In this document: piece after piece, positions 54,243 to 64,000 of the stretch
How the letters are laid out: the number at the start of each line of letters is the position of its first letter
Numbering within the stretch: the stretch's first letter is position 1
Source: Teratosphaeria epicoccoides
Taxonomy: Eukaryota > Ascomycota > Dothideomycetes > Mycosphaerellales > Teratosphaeriaceae
Length of the DNA: 64,000 bases
Reading direction: 5' to 3'
Assembly (NCBI GenBank): GCA_021401465.1
Contig: JADDMT010000012.1
Coordinates: 62,001 to 126,000, forward strand
Translations under genes and position numbers: made by a program
Notes under the pieces: model-generated
What the model was told of the DNA's origin: nothing
Databases searched by the model: none
What the model saw: the letters and a program-made list of their open reading frames with translations, nothing else

Positions 54243-55201
54243 TCTCGCTGATGCTAGAAGCTGGCGCGCAGTCAAGCCAGCTCCTGGTGCACAACCGACA
54301 CCGCTCAGGCATTGTGAGAGGGCAACTCCATCATCGAATTTTCAAAGTCATCAAATAGGCCGTTGCAGAGTCCAGACGCGTGACTCGGCTCGGGAAAACA
54401 GGCGAGTCTGGGTCCAAGGTCCGTGCGGACCCGAGACTTGTGAATCCAAGTCCCCGACTCAACTCTCAAGTCAAGCCCACCTGAATCTGTGCTATCATAG
54501 CCGCCGCTTTCCCCTCCACAGCCCTGGTTCAAGTCATCGACGAGCGGTCGATACGGGCGCCGCGCAGGCCACCTCGAATCACATGCAACCCGATGCAAAC
54601 CCCATCCTACCAAGCACAAACCCGCAACACAAACAGGACCTAGGCATGGCTGCAGGCAGCCAGTGATTGTCTCGCGATCCTGTCACGCAATGTGCAAGCT
54701 TATTCAGACCTCACTGCTCACGGCTTCTCTCGATTCACCGTCGATTGTGTGCTCTTGCGGACACTGATTATGTCGGTACTATGAACGCATGATTACTTCT
54801 ACATGGTCCCCCTGAGCTTGTGCATTAGCTCTGTCGTTTTCTTCAAAACTTCCAATACTGTTACAGAGTCACGCCAGAGGCCATGTTCTACCTACGCCGC
54901 TGCGCGTTCGACGCTATGCTATGCGAACTCTGTGTGGATATCTGAGATTGTCTTTGTCTTCCATGGTTATTCCTGCTCATGCCTCGTGGCAGATGCTGCT
55001 GCCGCGAAGATTACTGTATTTCATATGTAGATCATGTATAAGATTGCAGAGGTGCAAGGCCCTGGGCCCGGGTGATGATGCCGGCGAGGACGGGAGACAC
55101 CTCAGTCAGGCGTGCGCGATGCTCACCGATCCTGGGTTTGCACTGACCGTTCAGGATGCTGCCGTCGGCGTTGGCAGCCGTCTGGAACGGTTGGCCACGA
55201 G
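54243..55201. other. Intergenic region, no gene seen
   Basis: About 960 nt between the Hook start and the end of the Myb gene. It contains the Hook promoter. A 158-codon frame (54190-54666, +) overlaps the Hook start and looks like chance. Confidence 0.4.
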
Positions 55202-56558
55202 TCACGGTCTCCGGTCCATCTTGAGGTCGGGTGGATGAGTCACAACAGGCGGTAAAGTGTAGCGGGTCTGTGACGGGGGTCCGGTGACCTCGCCGAGCGG
55301 TGGGAGAAGCGTCCGTGAGGACGGTAAGGACGTCGCCGGTAGCGTTGAACCCGTAGGTACAGAGCGAGCGCTGTCGGCCCTGTGTCTGAGTGATGAGCCG
55401 CTGATTGTTATCATGTCAGCAGGGCAGGCAATACGTGTGTAGGTCGCAGCGATCGACTTACCCAAGCGGAGATTCAAGGCTGCTCTGGCGTAATCTTGCA
55501 TCGACCGGCGATGGTGGATGCGGTAGCGGCCCAGGTATTTGCGGGAGGCTGTGGTTGTGCGTATGTTGATACGCCAAAGATGAAGGATGCGCAACCATGG
55601 CGGAGGGAGGTGATCGACTGCTCGACCTGACTTCCGGCAACATCGGCGGCCCTTGCGAAGACGACGATGACCCCTGTCCCATGAGGTGAAATACGGGCAC
55701 ATTGGCACGCTGCGCCATCTCGACCTCGCCGATTTGCCAGTGCATCGCTTCTGCCGCCCTCCAGGGCAGTTGCATCTCTTTTGCGATCTTCTCCCACATG
55801 TCTTTCTTGAATCTGCTGCAGCGTCAGTATCGTCAGCACAAGGGATCTGACGATTAACAGTGGTCTGAACCTACCTCTCATAGAGTCGTGCGAGTTTATT
55901 CTTCTTTTCTTCATCCCATTCTGATCGTCGCTCAAGGTAGTTTTGGAAGCGCAGTCGACAACTGATAGCACTGCGACCAGGCAAATGCTTCGAGATGTCC
56001 TCCCACTTCATCCCGTTCCCTCGCAGCTCAATGATCGAAGCGTCCTCATCAGCAGTCCATTTGGACTGCTTCTTCTTCGCAGGTGACTCTGCTGGGTGCG
56101 GCTGCGGCGGTGCCAATCGCTTGTTGCTTGGTCCGCCATGGGGTGAGAAGCCGAGCGGTGGAGGCAGCCTGTGATCCACCATGTGGGGAGGTGGTGGGGG
56201 ATATGGGTGATAGCTCGTCATCGGAGGGTACATCGACGGCACAGCCGAGGGGTAAGATGAGTACTGCACTGTCTGCATCATTGGATACTGTTGCTGCGGA
56301 TGATGCTGAGACTCGAGCGGTAGTCCTGGTAACGTCACTAAGGTTGAAGCTGTCGAGATGTTCGATGTCGGGCCCAAACCGGTTGTGCCTTCTCTAGATG
56401 TACTTCTGGTCGACGTGCGAGATGTCGTGCTGACGTTGCCTGGCGACGTTGCTGATGGTCGCTCAAGCAACGTTTTGATATCCACTTTGGCGACTTCGCT
56501 GGCAGCGTAGCCAGCACATGTGGAAAGGCGGTCAAATAAGCAGGCAGTAACGTCTCGA
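55202..56558 (-). CDS. Myb-like DNA-binding protein, first exon unresolved
   Basis: A transcription-factor-like protein. Supported exons are about 56558-55875, 55812-55462 and 55400-55202, with introns of 62 and 61 nt. Residues just before the first intron hold a SANT/Myb repeat: KWTADEDASIIELRGNGMKW, then HLPGRSAISCRLRFQNYL. Downstream comes FKKDMWEKIAKEMQLPWRAAEAMHWQ, a helix block that follows the Myb repeat in related fungal proteins. The tail ends in LPPLGEVTGPPS. The N-terminal part is Pro/Gln/Tyr rich. The frame runs upstream past the GTG at 56485 to a CTCAG at about 56559, which looks like an acceptor, so a 5' exon with the ATG is probably missing. The second-exon acceptor is a NAGNAG (CAGCAG); the downstream choice gives the better protein. 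Confidence 0.78.
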
Positions 56559-59024
56559 GTGTCGACCTGAGGTTTGATTGTTAAGGAGTGTCAAAGCTTG
56601 CTGCGTAGCCCAAACTTGGTGCGGATCTGGACGCTATGAGGAGGATCACTGGAAGAACTCGAGTGCCAGAATCACGCAAGGTGTTAGAATGCGAGACTTG
56701 GATGGTTCCTCCGCAAGTACAGTCGTCGTCTCAAGCCAAGTTGTTTCCTTGTCCGCTTGATCGGAGGGATGGAAGGTTTCGTCGTGTAGCTATTAATGTG
56801 ACCAGATTCTGCAAAAGCGCTATAGCGATACGTTTATCGTCGGCGAGGATCACCCCGCCTGTCTCGAAACCGACAGATTGAAACTGGGTCGCTTATATGA
56901 TCTGAAATCGGGATCCAGTAGAGATCGTGGTCAATGGCCAGCAGTTCGGAGCTGCGTTGTCACGCGCAGCCAGCGGAGTAAGAGGCTCTTGAACGTACCA
57001 GAGGGGCACGAAACTACTAGGCACGAAGGTCGAGCCGGATGAACAGGATGGACAGTAAGGCGCAACAAGGTCGCGCCAGCCGCGGATACATCCAGGGCGT
57101 CTGCTAAAGTATGGTATGCGAGAAATATGGCAGGCCCCTGCGGTCCTCAGCCATGTGGGCCAATGGCAGAACGAGCAAGGGATGAAACAGCGTGGACCTA
57201 TCGTGACAAGTGACTGCCAGGTAAGGAAGATACACGGCGCTGGGACCTTGCTCTCGAAGGTGGAAGCAAACCAGCCAACGCATCGGATCTAGAGTTCTGC
57301 TCGTCTTTCGAGGCTTCGATAGGACCGTAGTCTCGGAAAGAAGCCAAAATCTACAGGCAATAACAGGTTTGGGCCGCCCAGACTTTAGGATCTGCTTCAA
57401 CGCCGAGCGAATGCATAGAGTTGCTGGGGTATACCCAATCTAACAGGGATAGATTTAGCTGTCGATCCATGCTCATGCACAGCGCACGTCCGGCACGTCT
57501 CTGGCTGTGACGTCGCATGCCGCTAGCGGCGTACCTGCTGTACATAAGCTGCTGCAACTTTCAACGTCTATCCCTCGAGCACTGTGAGCGCCCGAAAAGC
57601 ATATGTTTGTCATCGCCCCAACAGTACGGAAAAGCATCCACACTCGGGTTTGACACTGTCATTTAGGATAAGCGGTGAGATCCCAGCTTAAGTGGACCGA
57701 GTACGCTGAGGATTGTCGTAGGGCTTGCGTTTGGAACAGTCCTAGTGGCGATCTGGTGAACAGTGATCTACAAAACTTGGAATATGTCGTGTCGCTCGAT
57801 CTTTGCGCTGTCCACCTCTTCTTTGCCGTGCTTTAACCGAAGCTCACAAGATTGCGAACTTGATCGAGCGGAGCCGCCAGAGCCACCAGCGGCCGTGCAG
57901 CGTGGCCGCACGGTACACATAACGCCTCGAAGGACCCACGCGGAGACGCAGCGGTGAACCCGCACATGCCGACTCTCTCCTCGAGCTTCGACTACGCGTG
58001 TATCTGGCGAGACGCTGTTCTTGCAGTTGCCGTTGGAGCATTGTCGAACACTGCAGTCAGCGGTACCGTGCAGGCTGACGCAGCTCTCCATCCGCTATCA
58101 GTGGTCAGTGGATGATATTGCGGCGCTCGGATGTAAAGCGCCATTAACGCCAAAGTGGTGGCGGTGTGAAGGGATGGAACTGTTCGCTGCATCTCCAGGG
58201 ATGCATGCTTGAAGCAGGTCATTTTTGCTTGTGGGACTAGTGCAGAGCTAGCACAGATCCCTCGTTCTGAAATGTCTCCGATACATGTATGGGTGAGTTG
58301 ACATGGTGCTCGAGGAGGGAGGAGATCAGCTTCATGAGGGTTTCGTCGACGGCTTGCGAAATTGCGAATTGGCGGCTATCAAGAACGACCAAGGGACGGG
58401 CATGAGAGCGATTCCGCGAACCTTGGCTGCCCTGCGATTTATGAAACTCGGGGCGGAAGGCGCAGCGGATGATTATTCTTAGCACCACGCCAGAACAGTG
58501 GATCTTCTATAGCAGCGTGGAGGGTAGAGCGCGCCGAACATGTTCTCGTAATCGAGCATCCCTGTCCTAACTTCGCCTTGCTATCGGCGTCGTTTTGGCG
58601 GTGAAACTCGTAATTATTCGTCGTCCTGTTTCCCGAAGCAAGCGCGTGTGAGATGCTCCAGGTGACTGACAGAAGTCGGCCGCGGACTTTGCAATCCATG
58701 TGCTGGTCATTGCGGCGCAATCGTGACGACCTGACGGGACCCTCGGACAAGGGGGCCCTCGGGGGTTACAAGGGAGCTGGAGGTGCAGGACAAGCGTGCT
58801 GGAAAGTGTCATCCAACGTTCACTACCCGTCACGGCAATTAGCGCCGCCGCCACGCGAGAACATGCGTCAAGTCTCAAACCTCCACCAAAGATCATAGGC
58901 AGGATCATCAAGGCATCTACAAGATACAATTGCCGCTGGGTCCTTCTCAGGTCTCGCAATTCTGCTGGCTGGAGCAAGAAAGTAGCCCTGTGGCCGGACC
59001 TGCATTAGCACAGATCAAACCACC
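56559..59024. other. 2.5 kb spacer, no gene supported
   Basis: A long stretch between the divergent Myb and TBCB genes. It should include the missing first exon of the Myb gene and the TBCB promoter. Frames of 98-136 codons occur on the minus strand (57104-57400, 57768-58091, 58567-58977) but none is recognisable. Confidence 0.4.
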
Positions 59025-60126
59025 ATGACAACGACAGCAGACATCCCGCTCGAGATAAGGTCCGAAAACTCATCGTCGGAGCGTCGCATATCGCCAGCGT
59101 GGACGATAGCGCAGTTCAAGGGCCGCCTGGAACCCATCACTGGTATACCCGCAGGCTGTCAGAAACTGGCGATAAGACTTGCCGGAGGGACCGTGCAACC
59201 CATCGAGGCGTGGGATGAAGATGCAGTACAATTGTCAAATTGGCCTCTACAGGCATATGCCGAAGTATACGTAGGTCTGCCATGATTCTCATGCCGCATA
59301 AGACCGTGCATTCACATATGCCATGGCGGCCATGCTGCTGATGCGCTTTTCACACGTGCGATTGTCCTAGACGAATGTCCCGCCGTTTCAGCTCGATGAC
59401 ACGAGTCAAAAGCTCCGCGTCTATCGTTCTCCACCAGGTGAACAGCTATGATTGTCGACGGAGCTCGCCCTCTCCTCCCCTTTGACTTCCCTGCACTCCG
59501 ATAGTAAAGCCGATTTCAATAGCGAGCAAGATTGAGCTTGGCTTGAAAAGCGGATAAGACATTGCGGCACAATGCATGGCTCTAGGATCATTCCTTTTCA
59601 CCTTCGACGACGCTGATTTCTCGTGTCGTTGCACTAGGTTACAGATGCACGTCCTCCGGGCGCAAGACCCAACTACACCGATGTCTCCGGCGTACAAAAA
59701 TATGAACTGTCAACCGACGACTACGAGTCAAGAACGGACTCTGTCTTGGCATGGAAGAAGGCCCAGAAACTAGGGCGCTTCGATCCCAACGTCCCTAACA
59801 TCCAACAGCAGAAGATAGACGCTTCTTACCGCAGCGTTGAGGAGCGCGGCATCGAGACAGGGGCTCGGTGTAGACTGCTACCGGACGATGATGCGCGGCG
59901 AGGCGAGGTGATGTACGTTGGGGACGTGGCAGAGATTCCTGGTGGGATTGGTGCGTGGGTCGGAGTCAAGCTTGACGAGCCTACTGGCAAGAATGACGGG
60001 AGTGTGAAGGAGAAGAGATACTTCTCGTGTCCTGCCAATCACGGGGTGTTCGTGCGGCCTGAGCGGGTCGAGGTTGGCGACTTCCAAGTGCTGGACGAGT
60101 TCGCAGAGGACGAGGACGAGTTCTAG
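59025..60126 (+). CDS. Tubulin-folding cofactor B (Alp11-like)
   Basis: A CAP-Gly protein of 244 aa that helps fold alpha-tubulin with cofactor E. There are two exons, 59025-59270 and 59638-60126. The first encodes the ubiquitin-like domain (TIAQFKGRLEPITGIPAG to LQAYAEVY). The second opens VTDARPPGARPNYTDVSG, the usual linker, followed by the coiled segment and the CAP-Gly domain (YVGDVAEIPGGIGAWVGVKL, then GKNDGSV and FSCPANHGVFVRPERV). The C-terminus is acidic, ending in EDEDEF, like the EEY-type tails CAP-Gly domains bind. The intron is 367 nt, roughly six times the local norm, with GTAGGT, a CTGATTT branch region and CACTAG. The total length equals that of animal TBCB. Confidence 0.9.
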
Positions 60127-60640
60127 TCGCGACGCCAAGTAAGACTCGAAGCAGGAGCTTGAGCCACGTTCGCACTCGGCTGCGCTTCAGAGGAAATTCC
60201 TGCGGACGCTGGGACGATGGCAGTAGACGCAGTCGATATTGATACCCGTTATAATCGCGACCTGAGCTAGCGTAGGTGGCAGATGTGCTCAAATGAGCCA
60301 ATTGATGACCATCAGCAAGGCTAGCTAAGACCATCCCGCGCGCGCGCGGGGCTTGCAGAACAGATTAGCAAGCAAAATTCCGTGGAGCACGAGGCTTGAG
60401 CAGCCCTCTTGCGAGGGTGTTTCAAGGTCTGCCTCGCTTTTGCCCGCGTTTCTACCCAATCATCGTCGATTCGAAAAAGTATAACCACATTTTTTGTTTA
60501 CACCTTTGAACAACATCACTTCATATTCCACGAGCTCTTGCTTGCTTTTTGACGGCAGCACATAGATTACCATCAGCACATGACGAACCACTGTGGCTGC
60601 GACAATCCCTCGAGCGCTGGCGAAAACACATTGGATGCTT
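60127..60640. other. Intergenic region, no gene seen
   Basis: About 510 nt after TBCB. A short (GC)n run lies at 60338-60349. Nothing coding is recognised. Confidence 0.35.
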
Positions 60641-60800
60641 GACAAAACAGGTTTGCTGTCCCACGACAATGACATTGTCGAACACGTTCCCGTGCGGGAC
60701 GACAGGGAACATTGCCTGCTGCTCAGTTGTTGTCATGTCCATGACAGGGAACGTGTACCGCTGCCGTGCCGTCGCGGGCAGGTTGCCTGCTCTGGACAGG
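60641..60800. repeat. Cluster of short inverted and direct repeats
   Basis: A perfect 17-nt palindrome with 8-nt arms (CGACAATG / CATTGTCG) lies at 60664-60680. A 10-nt inverted pair, ACACGTTCCC at 60682-60691 and GGGAACGTGT at 60747-60756, flanks it. GACAGGGAAC is repeated directly at 60701 and 60743, and TTGCCTGCT at 60712 and 60783. The cluster could form hairpins or be decayed repeat DNA; the function is unknown. Confidence 0.6.
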
Positions 60801-60969
60801 TATTACTCGTGAACATCATGCACATGAGATCAGATTGTCCCAAGAAAAGGATCGCCCTTCAACCGCAATCGCAGTCGATGGTGAAACAACAAGTCCCGCG
60901 ACATCGCGAGTGAGGCGTTCATGATATGCTTCGACGCTAAGTGTGTTTTGCAGGACATGCTGGTGCACG

Positions 60970-61290
60970 GCAACAAGTAGCTGCGGTGTACGAACAAGCA
61001 TTGAAGCGCAAAAGCTACTCTCGCAAAACGAGGAGCTTGCATTGTTAGTGGAGACGCGGATGTTCAAAGTTCGGGCGGGCGGCGAAGTAGCTGCGGCACT
61101 ACGAATAAGCATTGAGATCCAGACGCTACTGAGGTACTCTCTCATAAGACCAAATCTTCGCATCGGTTGGGATGCTGATGGTGAGTTCATCATAGTTCGG
61201 ACAGGTAACGAAGGAGCTGCGGCAACAACTAAGCAGGTTCACAAATAAACATTGGAACGCGAGGCAATACCTACCTACTCAGCAACGAGA
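60970..61290 (+). repeat. Three diverged tandem repeat units, about 110-126 nt each
   Basis: Units begin near 60975, 61085 and 61211. Each opens with AAGTAGCTGCGG or a variant, then a TACGAAnAAGCATTGA-like segment, then a CTACT-like segment. Units 1 and 2 match best. A 101-codon open frame (60943-61248) spans them, but I do not recognise it as a protein. Confidence 0.6.
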
Positions 61291-61892
61291 TTTGCTGCAG
61301 TGGGCGTGCTGTCATACGCACTAGAGAACAGGTTTGAAACGCGGTAGGTTCATGTTCTCGCAGGAATACCGCCAGCTTGGTGCCGATGATCGTGCTGGCA
61401 GAGTATCGAAATCCTCGGCGCCTCAAGGGGCGCCCGCGTACGAAAAGCGCATCTGGTTTCGAAACGCAAAATCTCCTGTATGTCCAGAAGCTGGCGGGCG
61501 ATTGCTGACCGCGGGAGTGTTGAGTTTCCGTTCCGATGCAGCGCTAACACAGCGATTGGAGCGAGCCTTGCAAATGGAAATGAAGTCCGGGTGCAGTGGG
61601 AGTAGAGGAGCACGTCTGAGAACGTACCGACGGTGCAGCCATCGCTCTGCAGAAGTGATCTGCCCTTGATCGTATCATCCACAGAGACCAAACAGTACCC
61701 TACGCGTGCGGTCTGCCAAGGTATTCTCCGCCATCTTACCCTCCAGCAACGTGTGTACTTTCTCAAGCCTGACATCAACGCTCATGCGAAATCATCCATC
61801 ACGACGCTATGCGCGGCCAAGGCGAGCACGACAAAGTAAAATCGTGACGTTCATATCGACATCACTCCCAATTCCAGGCTATCCTGACAACA
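61291..61892. other. Intergenic region, no gene seen
   Basis: About 600 nt between the repeats and the small frame at 61893. No coding segment is recognised. Confidence 0.35.
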
Positions 61893-62195
61893 ATGGTCCA
61901 TGCAGTCAAGACCCTGGTCACGGAGTTGTTCAAGCAGCGAAGAGAACATCTACTGCCCAGCGTCCCCAATCCCGACCTCGCATCCCTGACTGAAGAAGAT
62001 CTTGGCGGTCCTCGTGCGAGACTCGTTGGTGATGGAGTAATTGTTACCTGGTCAAAGCAAGACGTCAGCGCCATTCACATCCACATCACCAGACGACGTC
62101 GCAACGTCGCACAAATAGGTAAGGGTCCAAGCGAACACGCATGTGCCGGGAACGACTCCACTGGATCCACTGGAACACACAGCTGTCTTCGATAA
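61893..62195 (+). CDS. Possible small hypothetical gene
   Basis: A 100-codon ATG frame. The first 75 residues (MVHAVKTLVTELFKQRRE, then NPDLASLTEEDLGGPRARLV and GVIVTWSKQDVSAIHIHI) look more protein-like than the random frames nearby. A GTAAGG at about 62118 could be a donor leading into frames that contain a Cys-rich stretch near 62310. I recognise no family. It would run against the 3' end of the CENP-C gene. It may be a false positive. Confidence 0.3.
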   Translation: MVHAVKTLVTELFKQRREHLLPSVPNPDLASLTEEDLGGPRARLVGDGVIVTWSKQDVSAIHIHITRRRRNVAQIGKGPSEHACAGNDSTGSTGTHSCLR

Positions 62196-62649
62196 AATAG
62201 ATTGCAGGTTTGGTTGCACAGCGTCCAGCCGATCCGCCACGCATATGCAGGCAAGTGTCGTTCCTCACGGCGCCACGCCGGGTTCACGCTTCCTGCAAGC
62301 CACGTCGTGTTCCCATGCAAGGACTGCTACCATTGCTCGCTCGTGCTGTGCGACAATGGTCCGGAACATGCGATCCGTAAGCAGGGCACGCGGGTGCATG
62401 CATTGATCGATTGTTGTCGAGTGTTCACCGCTGCGGATGGGCGCAGCATTTGTTCCAGTCCACTGGGAGAGCGTCGAGGACTCCGCTTGCTTGAGTGCAT
62501 GTTGGCGAGCGGAGCATGTTGGTGGTTGTGTCGTTGTGGTAGAGGCGGTGAGCCACCGCCCCCGAATCCTCGCATCACCAGCTCCTTCAAGCCACCGGCA
62601 AAGACCAAAACAAACAGAACAATCAGCATGCAAAGAAAAGCGGACTCAC

Positions 62650-64000
62650 CTCTCGGCACAACCCAGACTCCGCCTTTCGAGATAGCAAACTGGTTCACAT
62701 CCCCTGGCATGCCCTGAGCCCCAATCTCAACCATGACTTTGCCCTCGTGCACGAAAAAACACATTTGCATCTTCCTGCTGTTTTTTGCTCTTTTGAAGCC
62801 CTCCGGAGGGAGCTCAACCACACCGCTGCCGAAGAAGGGCAGAGTCATGACCTTCGCATATTTGAATTCCGCGCCTGCCACATCTCGCGTGACAATCGAG
62901 GAAGATGCGAATGCCAAGTCTTCTTGGATAGGATCGTCTGGATCGCCTTGCTGAGTCTCGACATTCCAATTCGCCACTTTGCCAGCAATGACGCCCACTG
63001 TCTCTTCCCACTCATCTGCGAAAATGGACTCGGTCTCACTTTCCTCATCAATGGCCTCGAGCGAGCTTCCGGCTCTAGCAGTCTTTCTCATCTTCCGCTT
63101 TCTCGGTCGTTTGGCCTTCGGCTTCTCGACTTCCTCAGCACGCACGATACCTTCCACTTCTCCGTGCTTCCAGATCCTGGTTTCATTCGCCCAGTATTGT
63201 AGCGGCTTGAGCACAGGACGGCCGAAACGAGTTGTGCTTCTAGCATCTTCAAAGGGCGTCGTGTGTCGTAGATTTACGTTCGAGACTGGTCCAATGCTAG
63301 CTCCTCGACTATTGCCCCATTTGCTAGGAGATCCAGGGGCGGCGTTTGCAGCGTCATCTGTTTTGGCAGGACTGCTTTGGGCTCGCATACCACGATTTGA
63401 GTCGCGTTCCTTGAGGGCTGTCGCTTTGCCTTTCTTGCCCTTTCCTTTGCTTTTGGGCTGTGGTACAGACTTATCCTGGTCAACCTCTGCTCCTGGCTCT
63501 GCCTCCAGATATTCACCTCCAGATGCAAGCAAGGCAGGGTCGATTGCTGCGTCTTCGTTCTTGCGATGTACGGTTACTTTGTGGCCTGACGCGCGCTTCT
63601 TCTGCTTCTTCGTAGCCAGGCTTTCCGTGGTAACAATATGACGCGCAGGCGAGGCTTCTGTATCGTCCACGCCAGTCTCATCTTCTAGAGTTGTTCGGTC
63701 GCGCTTCCTGCTGTAGGCTGTCGTGTCACCTTCAATCAAGCCGCTTTCTTCCAACTGCGCAAGTGATTCCTGAAATTGATCCACCAGTTGGCTCGTGGGC
63801 GTCTCGTCCCTTCCTACTGCAACCTCTTCTGCACCAGCATCGTCCTCCTCGTACCCATCATCTATCATGATCGGCGCATCATTCATAACCGGCGGCTCTG
63901 ATGGCATGTATAGCTCCTCACCAACCTGATCACTTGTCGGTGGCTTTGAAGATGATCCAGACTTCGATTTCTCCTTCACTGGCGAAGCAAACGGATTGCT
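62650..64000 (-). CDS. CENP-C/Mif2 centromere protein, cut by the right edge, last exon unresolved
   Basis: The inner-kinetochore protein that links CENP-A nucleosomes to the outer kinetochore. The frame is open to base 64000, so the N-terminus lies outside the window. The visible part is an acidic and basic disordered region, then the CENP-C motif near LRHTTPFEDARSTTRFGRP and VLKPLQYWANE, whose Arg and Tyr-Trp residues contact the CENP-A nucleosome. A cupin dimerisation domain follows (VMTLPFFGSGVVELPPEGFK, MQMCFFVHEGKVMVEI, FAISKGGVWVVPRG). A good GTGAGT donor at 62649 follows VVPRG. The read-through frame to 62327 does not look like a cupin end, so one short last exon must lie downstream; I could not place it confidently. 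Confidence 0.85.

Noticed and set aside
57104..58977. Possible genes in the 2.5 kb spacer before TBCB
   Set aside because: All frames are short, overlap and lack motifs; no intron pattern links them.
62651..62717. Zinc-finger protein from the plus-strand frame 62202-62717
   Set aside because: Its 3' part is the complement of the CENP-C cupin exon, and the Cys-rich stretch is too short to support a call.
1..64000. A secondary-metabolite or other co-functional gene cluster
   Set aside because: No core synthase, pathway regulator or set of tailoring enzymes is present. The SDR, transporter and LOG genes lie far apart among housekeeping genes.
1..64000. Intact transposon or viral element
   Set aside because: No transposase, reverse transcriptase, integrase, terminal repeat pair or capsid-like frame was seen.

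Overview
This 64 kb window looks like a chromosomal segment of a filamentous ascomycete (Pezizomycotina, probably Dothideomycetes). Genes are monocistronic and sit on both strands. Most introns are 50-80 nt with GT..AG ends and CTRAC-like branch sites. Several families are typical of filamentous fungi: Abp2, Chs7, a PMT2-type mannosyltransferase, a HookA-like protein, a LOG-like protein and Nce101. The assignment to Dothideomycetes is an impression from protein style and was not tested by a search. I see no tRNA, rRNA, CRISPR, plasmid or viral feature and no intact transposon.

Layout. 0-9 kb: a secreted carboxylesterase cut by the left edge, an Abp2-type ARS-binding protein, a PMP47/ANT1-type peroxisomal carrier and a four-helix membrane protein. 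9-20 kb: a chromodomain protein with three CCCH zinc fingers, the chitin synthase chaperone Chs7, a short-chain dehydrogenase and a PMT2-type mannosyltransferase. 21-33 kb: a decayed MDR oxidoreductase, a CDC50-type flippase subunit, a secreted M43 metalloprotease, Pex16, an MFS sugar transporter, a LOG-family phosphoribohydrolase and a Rab GTPase, the last two divergently transcribed. 34-42 kb is a low-density accessory stretch: two decayed P-loop GTPase-like genes lie on either side of intact ATG8 and NCE101. 42-49.7 kb: a SWIRM protein, a Sws1-like SWIM protein, proteasome subunit Rpn8, an HD phosphohydrolase and an unrecognised small gene. 50-64 kb: an F-box relic, a Hook protein, a Myb-like regulator, tubulin cofactor B, a repeat-rich spacer and CENP-C/Mif2, which is cut by the right edge.

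The genes do not form a biosynthetic cluster or operon. Loose themes are cell-wall and secretory function (Chs7, PMT2, CDC50, Rab), peroxisome and autophagy (carrier, Pex16, Atg8), chromatin and centromere (Abp2, chromodomain-CCCH, SWIRM, CENP-C) and microtubules (Hook, TBCB). I rebuilt splice structures by hand. Notable ones are a 20-nt first exon in CHS7, a 12-nt last exon in HOOK, a GC-AG intron in RPN8, a NAGNAG acceptor in the Myb gene and a 367-nt intron in TBCB.

I found no convincing new multi-gene system. The items most worth a second look are the chromodomain-CCCH protein with an unassigned C-terminal half, the two GTPase relics around ATG8, the LOG-family gene and the repeat-rich spacer at 60.6-61.3 kb. 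All family names come from reading the proteins; no database search was run.
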